From assembly GCA_003649445.1 (NCBI GenBank), contig QMRV01000006.1:5466-69465 (forward strand): a stretch of 64,000 nucleotides of DNA. Reading direction: 5' to 3'. Origin of the DNA: Thermoprotei archaeon. GTDB taxonomy: Archaea > Thermoproteota > Thermoprotei > Thermofilales > B15-G2. A program made the position numbers and the translations under genes. The notes under the pieces were generated by a model that worked only from the letters and a program-made list of their open reading frames with translations, searched no databases and was not told the DNA's origin. Shown here piece by piece: positions 40,653 to 49,459 of the stretch (positions are counted from its first letter, which is position 1; the number at the start of each line of letters is the position of its first letter).

Positions 40653-42060
40653 CTAGAATCTTAAATGCTCCAGGATTCATTATGCAGTTGGGATCTAGCG
40701 CCTTCTTTATTTTAACTAACACGTTCCACCACTCTTTTCTTAAAAGCTCTACTACGATTGGGTAAAGCCCTACTCCTGTCCAGTAAAAGCATCCTCCGTA
40801 CTTAATTACCTCTCTCTTTCTTTCTTCCCAGTACTTTAGCACTACTTCTCGCTGTTTCTTGTCTAATGAACTAAAGTATGGGTGAGCTGTGAATACACAT
40901 ACTGTTCTTCCAGCGCACATTGCTGTTATTATGTACTTTATTCCAAACTTGTCGAACTTATACTTCTTAAATAATTCAACTGACTTCTTAGTCGCTTCAA
41001 CTATTCTCGTAGTTTCAAGTAGGTGGCAGGACCCAGCCCATTCGGGGCCCCATTCAAATAGAGGAGTTATCATCTCGTATTTTGCGTTCCAGAACATTTC
41101 CGGAAACATCGTACCTAAGTCGATGCCTCCGTGTTTTACCGCTATTGAGTCAAGGTACTCTTTAATGGCTTCACCTATCTTCTGTGTCTCGGCTTCAATC
41201 ACATATACGAAGAGAGCTTCTATACCAGTAAAAGCTGTGGCAGCGTCTGGGAGTATGTACTCTATGCTTTTTCTATTACATAAAATAACTAAGTCTTCGG
41301 CGAGCCCTGTTCTCTGAATTTGATAAAATGCTCTAGCACAGGATTCTAAGTCTTTATATCCAAAACACCCATAAAGCACTGCTTCTGGCTTAGGGTATAC
41401 TTTCAGCGCTACCTTCGTTTTTACTCCAAGTATACCATGATCCCCTAGGAACAAGCCTGTAAGATCGGGGCCGAAACAATATCTAGCGAATCGCTTAGCG
41501 TAAGGATTTACTGCAGTACCTGTCTCTAGCACTTCTCCGGTAGGCAAAACTACTTCAAGCGATACTACGCTGTCCGGGGCCTGCCCCCACTTAGCTCCTC
41601 CAAGACCTGTAGAATTACATGAAATGGATCCTCCTATTGTTGCAGCGTGCCCGCTGTAGGGACCTCGGTATCCTAGTTTGTATCCCCTTTTATCTACTTC
41701 ATAAAGTAAATTAGCCCACGTTATTCCCGCCTCTGCTTCAACCACTAACCTGTCTTCGTCTATATCTAACACTTTATTCATTCTTGTCATGTCGATCATT
41801 ATACCTCCTTTGAGAGGTAGACAGGCACCACACATGGATACTCTACCGCCTGTCGCCATTACCGGAGTCTTTGTTTCGTTAGCTAGCTGAACTATACTGA
41901 CTACTTCGTCTACACTTTTCGGTCTTACAACTATGTCTGGTTTATGTGGAGGAAGAGGTGACGCATCCCGTGAATACGCTATAAGAACATGTTCTTCATC
42001 GCTGACATTCTGTTCTCCCACTATTTCTTTCAGCTTGTCATATAGAGGGTGATGGGGCAT
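40633..42060 (-). CDS. FAD-binding GlcD-type dehydrogenase subunit
   Basis: The 475 residues are a PCMH-type FAD oxidoreductase: PDIVVRPKSVDEVVSIVQLANE at 39-60, ATGGRVSMCGACLPLKGGIMIDM near 69-91 and GGSISCNSTGLGGAKWGQAPDS near 148-168. It belongs with GlcD, D-lactate dehydrogenase and alkyldihydroxyacetone-phosphate synthase. Its partner is the adjacent HdrD-like subunit. The nearby GAPOR and AOR suggest an oxidised triose or hydroxy acid as substrate, for example glycerate or lactate; this is inference. A TATA-like ATTTATAC lies about 30 bp upstream. Confidence 0.86.
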   Translation of the reverse strand: MPHHPLYDKLKEIVGEQNVSDEEHVLIAYSRDASPLPPHKPDIVVRPKSVDEVVSIVQLANETKTPVMATGGRVSMCGACLPLKGGIMIDMTRMNKVLDIDEDRLVVEAEAGITWANLLYEVDKRGYKLGYRGPYSGHAATIGGSISCNSTGLGGAKWGQAPDSVVSLEVVLPTGEVLETGTAVNPYAKRFARYCFGPDLTGLFLGDHGILGVKTKVALKVYPKPEAVLYGCFGYKDLESCARAFYQIQRTGLAEDLVILCNRKSIEYILPDAATAFTGIEALFVYVIEAETQKIGEAIKEYLDSIAVKHGGIDLGTMFPEMFWNAKYEMITPLFEWGPEWAGSCHLLETTRIVEATKKSVELFKKYKFDKFGIKYIITAMCAGRTVCVFTAHPYFSSLDKKQREVVLKYWEERKREVIKYGGCFYWTGVGLYPIVVELLRKEWWNVLVKIKKALDPNCIMNPGAFKILGDVYEA

Positions 42061-42160
42061 GAAGATCTAGAAATACTTCTCGACAGGCGTATAAATTGTT
42101 TTTCACAAAAGCTTAAATTTCACGCTACGAGGTAGAGAAATAGTCAATGACGAAAACTGG

Positions 42161-42208
42161 ATGATGAAAAAGGCTAAGTGATAAAGTGATCGACCGGATG
42201 CTCTCTGA
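42161..42208 (+). ncRNA. C/D-box sRNA candidate before the BadF-type gene
   Basis: Box C ATGATGA (42161-42167) and box D CTGA (42205-42208) enclose a possible C' GTGATCGA (42186-42193) with an 11 nt guide. D' is poor. GCTTAAATTT at 42110-42119 is a TATA-like element upstream. Flanks match those of the candidate at 31741. Confidence 0.42.
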
Positions 42209-42257
42209 CGTTTTATTCACGGAAAATGATAAAAGTTTAGAAGCAGATATGTAATCA

Positions 42258-43229
42258 ATGATTTGGGCTGGCGTAGACGGCGGCGCTACTAAGACTCTAG
42301 CTGTCGTTGTTTCAGAGAAAAGGGAAATCGGTGTAGGCATAAGTGGTCCATCAAATTACCATGATGTAGGTCTGGAAAAAGCTGTCGCAAACCTTCGCGA
42401 AGCACTAGATCAGGCTCTAAGCCAAATAGGAGGAAAAATGCCTGTGACTTCTGCGTGCTATGGTCTAGCTGGCCTAGACTCGCCCAGTGACTTTACAGTA
42501 GTTGAAGAAGCAATTACAAAAGTGAAGCTGGCTGACAAAAACTTCGTTGTACATGATTCAGTTATAGCTATATACGGCGCTACCGGAGGAAACAAAGGAA
42601 TAATTGTTATAGCTGGAACAGGCTCTGTTGCCGCAGGTCTTGACGATAAAGGAAACTACATTAGAGTAGGAGGATGGGGTCCTCTGCTAGGAGACGAAGG
42701 CAGCGCCTATATGATTGGCAGAGAAGCACTAGCACATGCGCTTAAAGCTTACGATGGAAGAGGAGAAAAAACAAGTCTTCTTGACAGAATTATAGAGAAA
42801 TACAATTTAAAACAGGTAGAAGAAATAATTGATATTTTCTACAGAAAAGGCGTTTCTGTAACTGAAGTAGCTTCATTAGCCAAAATAGTAAGCGAAGAAG
42901 CGCTTAAAGGAGACAAAGTAGCGAAAATGATTTTAGAAAAGGCCGCGAAAGAAATAGCTTTACACATAGTAGCTGTATATAAGAGACTTGGTTTTCGAGA
43001 AAAAATTGACGTAGCCCTAATAGGAGGAGTATTTAGGGCAGGAGAACTAATACTATCTCCTCTCAAGAAATATCTTGCAGAAAAATCTATTGAAGTCAAT
43101 TTAATTAAGCCAAAGTACCCTCCAGCTATCGGCGCTTTAATAATAGCTATTAAGAACACTGCCCCCGAGTTTTTATCTGCAGAAATACTGGAAGAAGCAA
43201 ATAAGGCTGTAGAAAGATACTATGGTTAG
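42258..43229 (+). CDS. BadF/N-acetylglucosamine-kinase-like ATPase
   Basis: The 323 residues belong to the ASKHA fold group of BadF/BcrA and GlcNAc kinase: phosphate 1 motif WAGVDGGATKTLAVV at 3-17, VHDSVIAIYGATGG near 96-109 and VIAGTGSVAAGLDDKG near 115-130. It most likely phosphorylates an amino sugar; an activase role for a radical dehydratase lacks the expected cluster Cys. The stop overlaps the next gene by 8 bp. ATAAAAGTTT about 28 bp upstream may be its TATA box. Confidence 0.83.
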   Translation: MIWAGVDGGATKTLAVVVSEKREIGVGISGPSNYHDVGLEKAVANLREALDQALSQIGGKMPVTSACYGLAGLDSPSDFTVVEEAITKVKLADKNFVVHDSVIAIYGATGGNKGIIVIAGTGSVAAGLDDKGNYIRVGGWGPLLGDEGSAYMIGREALAHALKAYDGRGEKTSLLDRIIEKYNLKQVEEIIDIFYRKGVSVTEVASLAKIVSEEALKGDKVAKMILEKAAKEIALHIVAVYKRLGFREKIDVALIGGVFRAGELILSPLKKYLAEKSIEVNLIKPKYPPAIGALIIAIKNTAPEFLSAEILEEANKAVERYYG

Positions 43230-43458
43230 GTGTAAAGACTGTATTTTTTACGAAGAGGTATTTGCTGGAACAGGTACGTGTACATGTAAGAAAATCTATA
43301 TACTGCAGCCGGAAATCGAAAGAAACTGTGAGGAGTTCGTTCCAAGAGATGTTCTTAGAGAAGATTTCTTCGATAGAGTACTTCCTCAAATATCTAAAGT
43401 TAAAAGAAAAAAGAAAGAGGGATTTCTTGCGAGGCTCAAAAAGTATTTAAGTAGGTAG
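43222..43458 (+). CDS. small cysteine-rich protein
   Basis: The 78 residues start with CKDCIFYEEVFAGTGTCTCKK and a later C (ERNCEEF), a five-Cys knot for zinc or an Fe-S cluster, followed by a basic tail (KRKKKEGFLARLKK). The C-x2-C-I-F start recurs at the N terminus of the zinc-ribbon membrane protein at 54906. The gene overlaps the kinase gene by 8 bp. Function unknown. Confidence 0.62.
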   Translation: MVRCKDCIFYEEVFAGTGTCTCKKIYILQPEIERNCEEFVPRDVLREDFFDRVLPQISKVKRKKKEGFLARLKKYLSR

Positions 43459-43493
43459 GGTGTCATTCTGAGAGAATAAAACAAGTGGTACTC

Positions 43494-43772
43494 ATGTTTG
43501 CAGCTAGTTACGATGAGATAGTTATAAACTCCAAGAAAAGAGTCACTATATTCGATTTCCCATTAAAATTTTATAAAAAGTACTTAGCTGATAAACTAAA
43601 GTTTGTCAAAGTACTTTCCATTAAGAGAAAATATAGCTATTATTCTGGACCCAGAATCCTAGTTAAAGTAAATAAGAAAGACGCCGATGAAATACGCGCT
43701 TATCTATTAGTAGTCTTAAGTGAAGACTACGATTGGAATTTATTAGAATATGAGGAAAACTCTATAGAATGA
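43494..43772 (+). CDS. small unknown protein upstream of a THUMP methyltransferase
   Basis: From ATG 43494 the protein has 92 residues, basic and alpha/beta in pattern (KRVTIFDFPLKFYKKYLADKLKFVKVLSIKRK). GTG 43485 is an alternative start. Its stop overlaps the methyltransferase start by 4 bp (ATGA), so it may be an accessory subunit or RNA-binding partner. No family recognised. Confidence 0.58.
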   Translation: MFAASYDEIVINSKKRVTIFDFPLKFYKKYLADKLKFVKVLSIKRKYSYYSGPRILVKVNKKDADEIRAYLLVVLSEDYDWNLLEYEENSIE

Positions 43773-44917
43773 ACTTGGACTTCTGTGTAACCACTAATAG
43801 GGGTCTTGAAGATATCACAGCTAAGGAGCTCTTAAAGTTACTGCCTTCTGCAAGCAACATTAGGATCGGAAAGTCTAAAGTATTTTTTAGCGCTGATGAA
43901 AAGGCTATTTACATAGTTAACTTGCTTGCAAGAACAGTACATAGACTGCTTTGGATATTAGGCGAAGATAGATGCAGGACACTAAGTGAAATATACAGAT
44001 ATACATGTTCGCTTGATTTCACGGAAGTTATTGATAGAAATCAGAGCTTTGCTGTTAGAGCAGAAAGATCAGGGAAACATAATTTTACTAGTATTGATAT
44101 AGCTGCAACAGTAGGTCAAGCAATAATAGATAGCTTTAGGAGAGACACAGGAGTCCGCCTTAAAGTCAATTTGAAGAATCCTGATGTGGAGTTCTTCTGC
44201 TATCTCGTCGACAATGAATTCACTATAGCTGTAAATACAACTGGAGACTCGCTTCACAAGCGAAACTATAGAATATACGATCACCCTGCTGCAATAAAGA
44301 CAACTATCGCTTCAGCACTAGTATACCTCTCTGGATGGACTAAAGATCACGTATTCTTGGACCCTATGTGTGGCGGGGGCACTATTCCAATAGAAGCTGC
44401 GCTTATTGCACGAAACATTGCACCAGGTATTTTTAGAAAAACTTCTTTCAGCTTCGAAAAACTAATGTCATTCGACCGCAGCAAATACGCTAAGTTACTA
44501 GATATTATAGAAAAAAGTTCTAACAGAGGGAAATATTCTATCTACGCTATTGAAATATCACCTAAGCATTTAAGAGGAGCCATAGCAAACGCTAAAAGCG
44601 CCGGAGTAAGAAACACAATAAAGTTTATTCAAGGTGATGCTCGTCACCTTGAGAAATATCTCGATGTCTCTCCTGAATATGTTGTAGTCAACCCACCTTA
44701 TGGAGTAAAACTGACTCGGAGGGAATATATACCAATTCTCTATAAAGAGTTTCTCAAATCCTTAAAGTCCTTGGTGGACCACTGCACACTAGTAGTTATT
44801 ACTGCAGCTTTTAAAGAATTTGAAAAAGCATGTAACTTGCTGAACGCAGAAATTATAGAGAAAAGACGTGTGCTTCACGGAGCCTTAACAACACAGGTCT
44901 ATAAGTGTATTATATAG
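43769..44917 (+). CDS. THUMP-domain tRNA methyltransferase (Trm14/TrmN type)
   Basis: The 382 residues have an N-terminal THUMP domain (RGLEDITAKELLKLLP, VRAERSGKHNFTSIDIAA) and a class I methyltransferase domain with motif I LDPMCGGGTIPIEAALIA and catalytic NPPYG near 311-315. This layout makes N2-methylguanosine in archaeal tRNA (position 6 by Trm14). It is the last gene of a four-gene unit and is followed by a GC-rich hairpin. Confidence 0.87.
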   Translation: MNLDFCVTTNRGLEDITAKELLKLLPSASNIRIGKSKVFFSADEKAIYIVNLLARTVHRLLWILGEDRCRTLSEIYRYTCSLDFTEVIDRNQSFAVRAERSGKHNFTSIDIAATVGQAIIDSFRRDTGVRLKVNLKNPDVEFFCYLVDNEFTIAVNTTGDSLHKRNYRIYDHPAAIKTTIASALVYLSGWTKDHVFLDPMCGGGTIPIEAALIARNIAPGIFRKTSFSFEKLMSFDRSKYAKLLDIIEKSSNRGKYSIYAIEISPKHLRGAIANAKSAGVRNTIKFIQGDARHLEKYLDVSPEYVVVNPPYGVKLTRREYIPILYKEFLKSLKSLVDHCTLVVITAAFKEFEKACNLLNAEIIEKRRVLHGALTTQVYKCII

Positions 44918-44920
44918 CTC

Positions 44921-44966
44921 GGCGCCCGCTTTCATCCCATCCCAATAAGGGGCGTCGGCGGGCGTC
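44921..44966 (+). other. GC-rich hairpin element downstream of the THUMP methyltransferase
   Basis: GGCGCCCGC (44921-44929) pairs over nine positions, with one G-U, with GCGGGCGTC (44958-44966). GCCCGC can instead pair with a second GCGGGC at 44967-44972. CCC-AATAA-GGG forms an inner hairpin. In AT-rich surroundings such islands are often structured RNAs. A terminator or a small RNA are both possible; TATAAGTG lies about 20 bp upstream inside the gene end. Confidence 0.5.
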
Positions 44967-45024
44967 GCGGGCACTTATATTTTCTCGTCGACGCAAATAT
45001 ATTTTCGCCTAAAGCAGTCTTTCT

Positions 45025-45705
45025 GTGGAAGAAATCTCCGTAAAAATTGCAAAGGAAGTTAAAGAAAAATACGGAGAAATAGTTTTAGGGATTGGCGTAA
45101 TCGAAGGAGTCTCTGTTAAGCCGAGTGGTCCTCAGGAAAGAAGTTTGTTGAATAAAGTCACGTCTATAACTAAGTCAAAATACTCGTTAGAGTCCCTTAA
45201 AAACAATCCAGTTATCAGAGCGTATAGAGACTTCTACTGGAGACTAGGAATAGATCCCACGAAAACTCGTCCAGCGAGCGAAGCTCTAGTTAGGAGAGCT
45301 CTCCGAGGTAAAGTCCCCCTAATAAATAATGTAGTTGATGCAGGTAATGCCGCATCAATGGAGACTTTAGTACCTATAGGCCTCTATGATTTAGACAGAA
45401 TAAAGGGTAATGTAGAGCTTAGATTTGCTAAAGAAAACGAGCTATTTCTGCCCATTGGAGGAAAACCTGAAAATCTGTCTTCTAGCAACATTGTACTGGC
45501 TGATGAAGAAAAAATACTTCATGTTTTTCCTCATAGAGATTCACAGCTAACAATGATTAGAGACTTCACAAAGAATGTTTTAGTGGTTTCATGTGGTGTG
45601 CCTGGAGTACCAGAATCTCTTGTAGAAACAGCGCTAAACAAAACAGTAGACTATATTCTGATGTTAGCAGGAGGTAAACTTATCCTTAAGAAGATAATAC
45701 ATTAG
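45025..45705 (+). CDS. B3/B4-domain protein (PheRS-beta editing-domain-like)
   Basis: The 226 residues match the stand-alone B3/B4 domain found in phenylalanyl-tRNA synthetase beta (COG3382): YRDFYWRLGIDPTKTRPASEALVRRALRGK and VDAGNAASMETLVPIGLYDLDRI. In the synthetase this domain edits mischarged tRNA; free homologues may do the same in trans. Start is GTG 45025, with AATATATTTT 20-30 bp upstream giving a leaderless message. The 3' end overlaps the convergent dephospho-CoA kinase gene by 20 bp. Confidence 0.85.
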   Translation: MEEISVKIAKEVKEKYGEIVLGIGVIEGVSVKPSGPQERSLLNKVTSITKSKYSLESLKNNPVIRAYRDFYWRLGIDPTKTRPASEALVRRALRGKVPLINNVVDAGNAASMETLVPIGLYDLDRIKGNVELRFAKENELFLPIGGKPENLSSSNIVLADEEKILHVFPHRDSQLTMIRDFTKNVLVVSCGVPGVPESLVETALNKTVDYILMLAGGKLILKKIIH

Positions 45706-46291
45706 ATTTAAAGTCTTCAAATCCCTTGAATTTTGAAATATATTCTTCCATAATTTCTTTCTTTTTCTCCTCGGTTACATACACTACAACAATACCTTTG
45801 TGGGGTTGACCATAGACGACAAAAGATTTCAACGGAGCTTCAACTATTGCAGGAAGAGTCAATAAATCTTCTTCGCCTTCCACTAAGATAGCATACTTTT
45901 TCTCAAAATTAATAGCGTGTAGAACTCTTCTAAGCGTTAAGTACGCTTCTGAAGTTATGGTTCCCGGAGGATTTTTAACAGATATTTTAATATAATTCTC
46001 TATGATTTTCTTTACTCTATAGTCTTTTTGTCTTAAAGTTTTGTAGTCTATAACACATACTTCAGGCTCAATGTTATTTGTAAAAACGTTGTAGGTAACA
46101 AAGTCGCCTACAGTTATTAGTATAGTTTTGTCATGCGACGCTATAATTCTCTTGAGTACGCTTATAGTGTAAGCAGGTGGGCCTTCGATGAGCTCGCCTA
46201 AGGGATTCTTTAGCTTTCTTCTCAGTTCCTCTGTTAAATATATCGCCACAGCGAGTATATTGACACAGCTAGAGATAAATACTCTTCCCAC
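45686..46291 (-). CDS. GTP-dependent dephospho-CoA kinase (DUF359)
   Basis: This archaeal enzyme adds the 3'-phosphate to dephospho-CoA using GTP. The 201 residues include LTEELRRKLKNPLGELIEG, VGDFVTYN and ILVEGEEDLLTLPAIVEAPLKSFVVYGQPHKGIVVV, the family signatures. From the far ATG the gene begins only 20 bp from the divergent GTPase start; GTG 46249, just before the conserved LTEELRRKL block, is a likely true start. It completes CoA synthesis and feeds the succinyl-CoA synthetase at 55-57 kb. Confidence 0.86.
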   Translation of the reverse strand: MGRVFISSCVNILAVAIYLTEELRRKLKNPLGELIEGPPAYTISVLKRIIASHDKTILITVGDFVTYNVFTNNIEPEVCVIDYKTLRQKDYRVKKIIENYIKISVKNPPGTITSEAYLTLRRVLHAINFEKKYAILVEGEEDLLTLPAIVEAPLKSFVVYGQPHKGIVVVYVTEEKKKEIMEEYISKFKGFEDFKSNVLSS

Positions 46292-46311
46292 TAAACGTAG
46301 TACGAGAAGTA

Positions 46312-47886
46312 GTGAAAGTATATCCTGCTGAAAAAGAATTAGGTCCGGTTGAATATAAGCTAAAAATCAAAAGAAGCGATGAGAAAATAGAAAAGCTTGC
46401 TACTCAGCTTAAGTATAGGCTCGGCGAAGGAGGTGGAGAAGCTTTCTTAGTTTTGGGAGTCACTGATGATGGAAGACCTCTTGGCTTAAGCGAAGAAGAA
46501 CTAGAGGAGTCTCTCAAAGTCCTAGATGAGGCTACTAAGAGAATTAGTGCTGTGTGGAAGATAGTTCAAGTAGCTCAAGGAAAACGAGGCAAAGTAGTCG
46601 AAGTATTTATTAGGAGATGTAGAAAAGATTCTCCTCCAATATTCCTAAATATCCCTGTGCTAGGCAACGTGGACAGCGGTAAATCCACTCTTATAAGTGT
46701 TCTGTGTACAGGAGAGCTAGACGACGGAGATGGCTTAGCTATGTCTAAAATAGCTAGATACTTACATGAAATTAAAAGCGGCAGAACGTCATCTATCACT
46801 CCCAACTACTTAGGCTATGATATTGAGGGAAACATAGTTAATCATAAGCTTTTAGATCCTTTGGAGGAGTCAGAAATTTTCTTAAAAAGTTCTAAAATAA
46901 TTATTTTAATAGACTTAGGTGGCCATGAGAGATACCTTAGAACTACATTAAAGGGAGTTATGGGCAGGGCGCCAGACTACGCTATGCTTGTTGTCGCAGC
47001 AAACGCTGGCTTAATAGGTATGGGAAGAGAACATTTAGGTCTTCTTGTAGCCCTAAAAATACCATTCTTTACTGTGATTACGAAAAAAGATTTGGTACCT
47101 CCAGAAATATTGAATAAGACTCTTGCTGAGCTGTATTCTATTTTAAAAATGCCAGGAGTCAGAAAAATACCGCTTCTTGTTGAAAATGAGTCAGATGTAG
47201 TCTTAGCAGCAAGACTTATTCCTAAGTCTAGAGTCGTCCCTATATTTATTGTATCTAACGTAACCGGAGAAGGTCTACATCACGTGGAAAAATTTTTAAA
47301 TCTTCTGCCACCCAGAATGAGATGGAAAGAAAAAAGAAAGCGTAGCTTCTTAATGTACGTAGAGCATACATTTAATGTTAAAGGAGTAGGGCTTGTTGTA
47401 AGCGGTCTGATATTAGAGGGAGAAGTTAAGGTCGATGAAAAAGTATTAATAGGACCCGATGAACACGGTAAATTCCACTTAGTTAAGGTGAAATCTATTC
47501 ATGTTAATAGAGTAAACGTAGAAGAAGCTCATGCTGGAGAAGAGGCTTGCTTAGCTTTACAGGGAATAGACCCCTGTTTTGTTAAAAAAGGTATGTGCTT
47601 GCTCTCTCAATCATCAAATCCATCTCCTGTGAGATCCTTTGAAGCTGAAGTTAAAATACTCCACCATCCTACGATGATAAAGCGCGGCTATCAAGCTGTA
47701 TGTCATATTCATACAATTAGGCACGCCGTAGTTTTCGAGCAATTATCTAAGGAGCCTTTAAGAACAGGAGATACTGCATACGTTAAGTTGAGATTTCTCT
47801 ATCATCCGTGGTATATCAGAAAAGGTGACGTATTTGTTTTTAGGGAGAGCAGAACTAGAGGATTAGGCATTGTAACTAAAACCTAA
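46312..47886 (+). CDS. GTPBP1/EF1A-like translational GTPase
   Basis: The 524 residues are a GTPase with G1 GNVDSGKST near 122-130, G3 DLGGHERYL, G4 TKKD and G5 SNVTGEG, followed by two beta barrels as in EF1A. It resembles GTPBP1/GTPBP2, linked in eukaryotes to ribosome rescue and mRNA turnover, and carries a similar 100-residue N-terminal domain. G3 is DLGGH instead of the usual DxAGH. Start is GTG 46312. Confidence 0.85.
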   Translation: MKVYPAEKELGPVEYKLKIKRSDEKIEKLATQLKYRLGEGGGEAFLVLGVTDDGRPLGLSEEELEESLKVLDEATKRISAVWKIVQVAQGKRGKVVEVFIRRCRKDSPPIFLNIPVLGNVDSGKSTLISVLCTGELDDGDGLAMSKIARYLHEIKSGRTSSITPNYLGYDIEGNIVNHKLLDPLEESEIFLKSSKIIILIDLGGHERYLRTTLKGVMGRAPDYAMLVVAANAGLIGMGREHLGLLVALKIPFFTVITKKDLVPPEILNKTLAELYSILKMPGVRKIPLLVENESDVVLAARLIPKSRVVPIFIVSNVTGEGLHHVEKFLNLLPPRMRWKEKRKRSFLMYVEHTFNVKGVGLVVSGLILEGEVKVDEKVLIGPDEHGKFHLVKVKSIHVNRVNVEEAHAGEEACLALQGIDPCFVKKGMCLLSQSSNPSPVRSFEAEVKILHHPTMIKRGYQAVCHIHTIRHAVVFEQLSKEPLRTGDTAYVKLRFLYHPWYIRKGDVFVFRESRTRGLGIVTKT

Positions 47887-47923
47887 ATAACTTCTTTTAC
47901 AATACTATAATCACTGCGAGACC

Positions 47924-48412
47924 ATGACAAAGGCCAAGAAGATAGTAACTCTCCTTGACGAACACCAAGCTAAAGTAGGCTATCGCTTTGTACTGTATAG
48001 TATACCTGATGTATGTAAGAAGAGATGTAAATTATTCAAGGCGTGTCTGTCTAAACTTAAACCTGGCAGAACGTATAGAGTTGTATCTGTGAGAAAAAAG
48101 AAACACGTATGTCCTTTAACCAATAGACCTGCCGTAGTAGTAAAAGTTGTTGAAGAACCTTTGCAAATAGCTCTGCCTTCAAGCAAAGCTATTGAAGGAA
48201 TTACTTTGGTTTATAATGAGGATTTCTCTCAGTGCCCCTACAGAAATCGATGCAGATATTACAGGTACTGCAACCCTGCACCAGCTGTCACTAAAGGCAC
48301 TAAAATAAAAATATCTAAGGTCTTATCCAAAATAGAATGTGTCCTGGGGCACAGCCTGGTTTTAGTTGAAGTTCAGGCAATAGATGATGAAAAGCGGGCT
48401 GGAGAAGAATGA
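47924..48412 (+). CDS. UPF0179 cysteine-rich protein
   Basis: The 162 residues match the archaeal UPF0179 family. Cysteines occur as CKKRC, KACLSKLKPGRTYRVV, HVCPLTN and CPYRNRCRYYRYCNPA, enough for two metal or Fe-S sites. Between them lie beta strands of an OB-like core. The function of the family is unknown. It follows the GTPase gene by 37 bp on the same strand. Confidence 0.8.
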   Translation: MTKAKKIVTLLDEHQAKVGYRFVLYSIPDVCKKRCKLFKACLSKLKPGRTYRVVSVRKKKHVCPLTNRPAVVVKVVEEPLQIALPSSKAIEGITLVYNEDFSQCPYRNRCRYYRYCNPAPAVTKGTKIKISKVLSKIECVLGHSLVLVEVQAIDDEKRAGEE

Positions 48413-48432
48413 TCGAAACGATTTGCGCTGAT

Positions 48433-49422
48433 TTAAACTTCTACTTTGACTCTTATCTTAACAGCGTGCTTTCTACTAAGGTAAACTAGCATTTTGATTA
48501 CTTCTTCTTGAGACATACCTGTACTTCGGGAAATTTCGTCTATAAGCGTGTGGAAAGGTATTGTTCTAGAGCTCTTAGACATTAATGAGAGGACAGACAG
48601 TACTTTAGCATAGTCTTTTGAAGATTCTTCTCCAAGTATCTTCTCGTATATTTCTATTGTTTTTCTCACTTCGTTTTCTAGCCCGAGAACTTCTTCGGAA
48701 TACTTTCCTTGGGCGAGACCAGATACAGCTTTAATGACTTTACTCTTAATACTTTTGATTTTCTCGAAGTTCTCTTTAGCTATTTCAGCTTTGTCAAAAG
48801 TTACTAGAGGTTTTACCTGATAATATAGCTTTAAAGCTGCATCACACATTTCTGTTATTTCTATTAACTTTCGTTTGTAATTTTGTTCAAATCGATGAAT
48901 TAGGCATTTTAGCTCTCTAGTATATTTCTTGAGTTCGTCTGCAAGAGCATAAGGGTCTGGAACTGAAGGGTTTTGGAGTGTTCTAAGGGCTTTATGTCTT
49001 ACTTTGACTATTGAGCTGTGGATAGAGGGATCTATTTTCTCTATTATAGGTAAGTTTTCTTCTATTTTACTTAAAAGTCTCTTCAAGTTCTTTTCAGCCT
49101 CTAAGCACTCCTCTAGGCCTCTAGCATAGCGGGCCAATAAGTCTAGGTAGTTTTTCAGCTTTGCGCTGTATTCTTCAAGATTTCTCTCCAAGCTCAGCGA
49201 AGCTGACTGTATCGCTGGGGGAGGAGGAGGTGTATGAGATTTAATAAAACTGTTGAATAAGTTTTTAACTACAGAGCTCTCATTTTTAGAGTATCTTTCA
49301 GAAAGAAGATTTATTATACTTTCTATTCTCTTTTTTAATTCTGATACTTCATTAGCTTTTTTAGATAGTTCATTCAATAGGGAGTCAAGTGATTTTTCCT
49401 CTGCTACAACTTTAAGCCTCAC
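48433..49422 (-). CDS. long coiled-coil protein with C-terminal winged helix, unknown
   Basis: The 329 residues are helical throughout: residues 15-50 and 75-150 carry heptad patterns, with a Pro-rich break (HTPPPPPAIQ) near 63-72. The last 60 residues (DYAKVLSVLSLMSKSSRTIPFHTLIDEISRSTGMSQEEVIKMLVYLSRKHAVKIRVKVEV) read as a winged helix. An SMC/kleisin-like accessory or a chromosome-bound scaffold is conceivable but not shown. Single gene, convergent with UPF0179. Confidence 0.6.
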   Translation of the reverse strand: MRLKVVAEEKSLDSLLNELSKKANEVSELKKRIESIINLLSERYSKNESSVVKNLFNSFIKSHTPPPPPAIQSASLSLERNLEEYSAKLKNYLDLLARYARGLEECLEAEKNLKRLLSKIEENLPIIEKIDPSIHSSIVKVRHKALRTLQNPSVPDPYALADELKKYTRELKCLIHRFEQNYKRKLIEITEMCDAALKLYYQVKPLVTFDKAEIAKENFEKIKSIKSKVIKAVSGLAQGKYSEEVLGLENEVRKTIEIYEKILGEESSKDYAKVLSVLSLMSKSSRTIPFHTLIDEISRSTGMSQEEVIKMLVYLSRKHAVKIRVKVEV

Positions 49423-49459
49423 GATGATACCTTTTGTGCAGATAGTATTTAAGTAACGT

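Noticed and set aside
42258..43229. Activase of a radical dehydratase
   Set aside because: The BadF-like fold fits, but there is no conserved CxxC-type cluster ligand and no dehydratase gene nearby; a sugar kinase is more likely.
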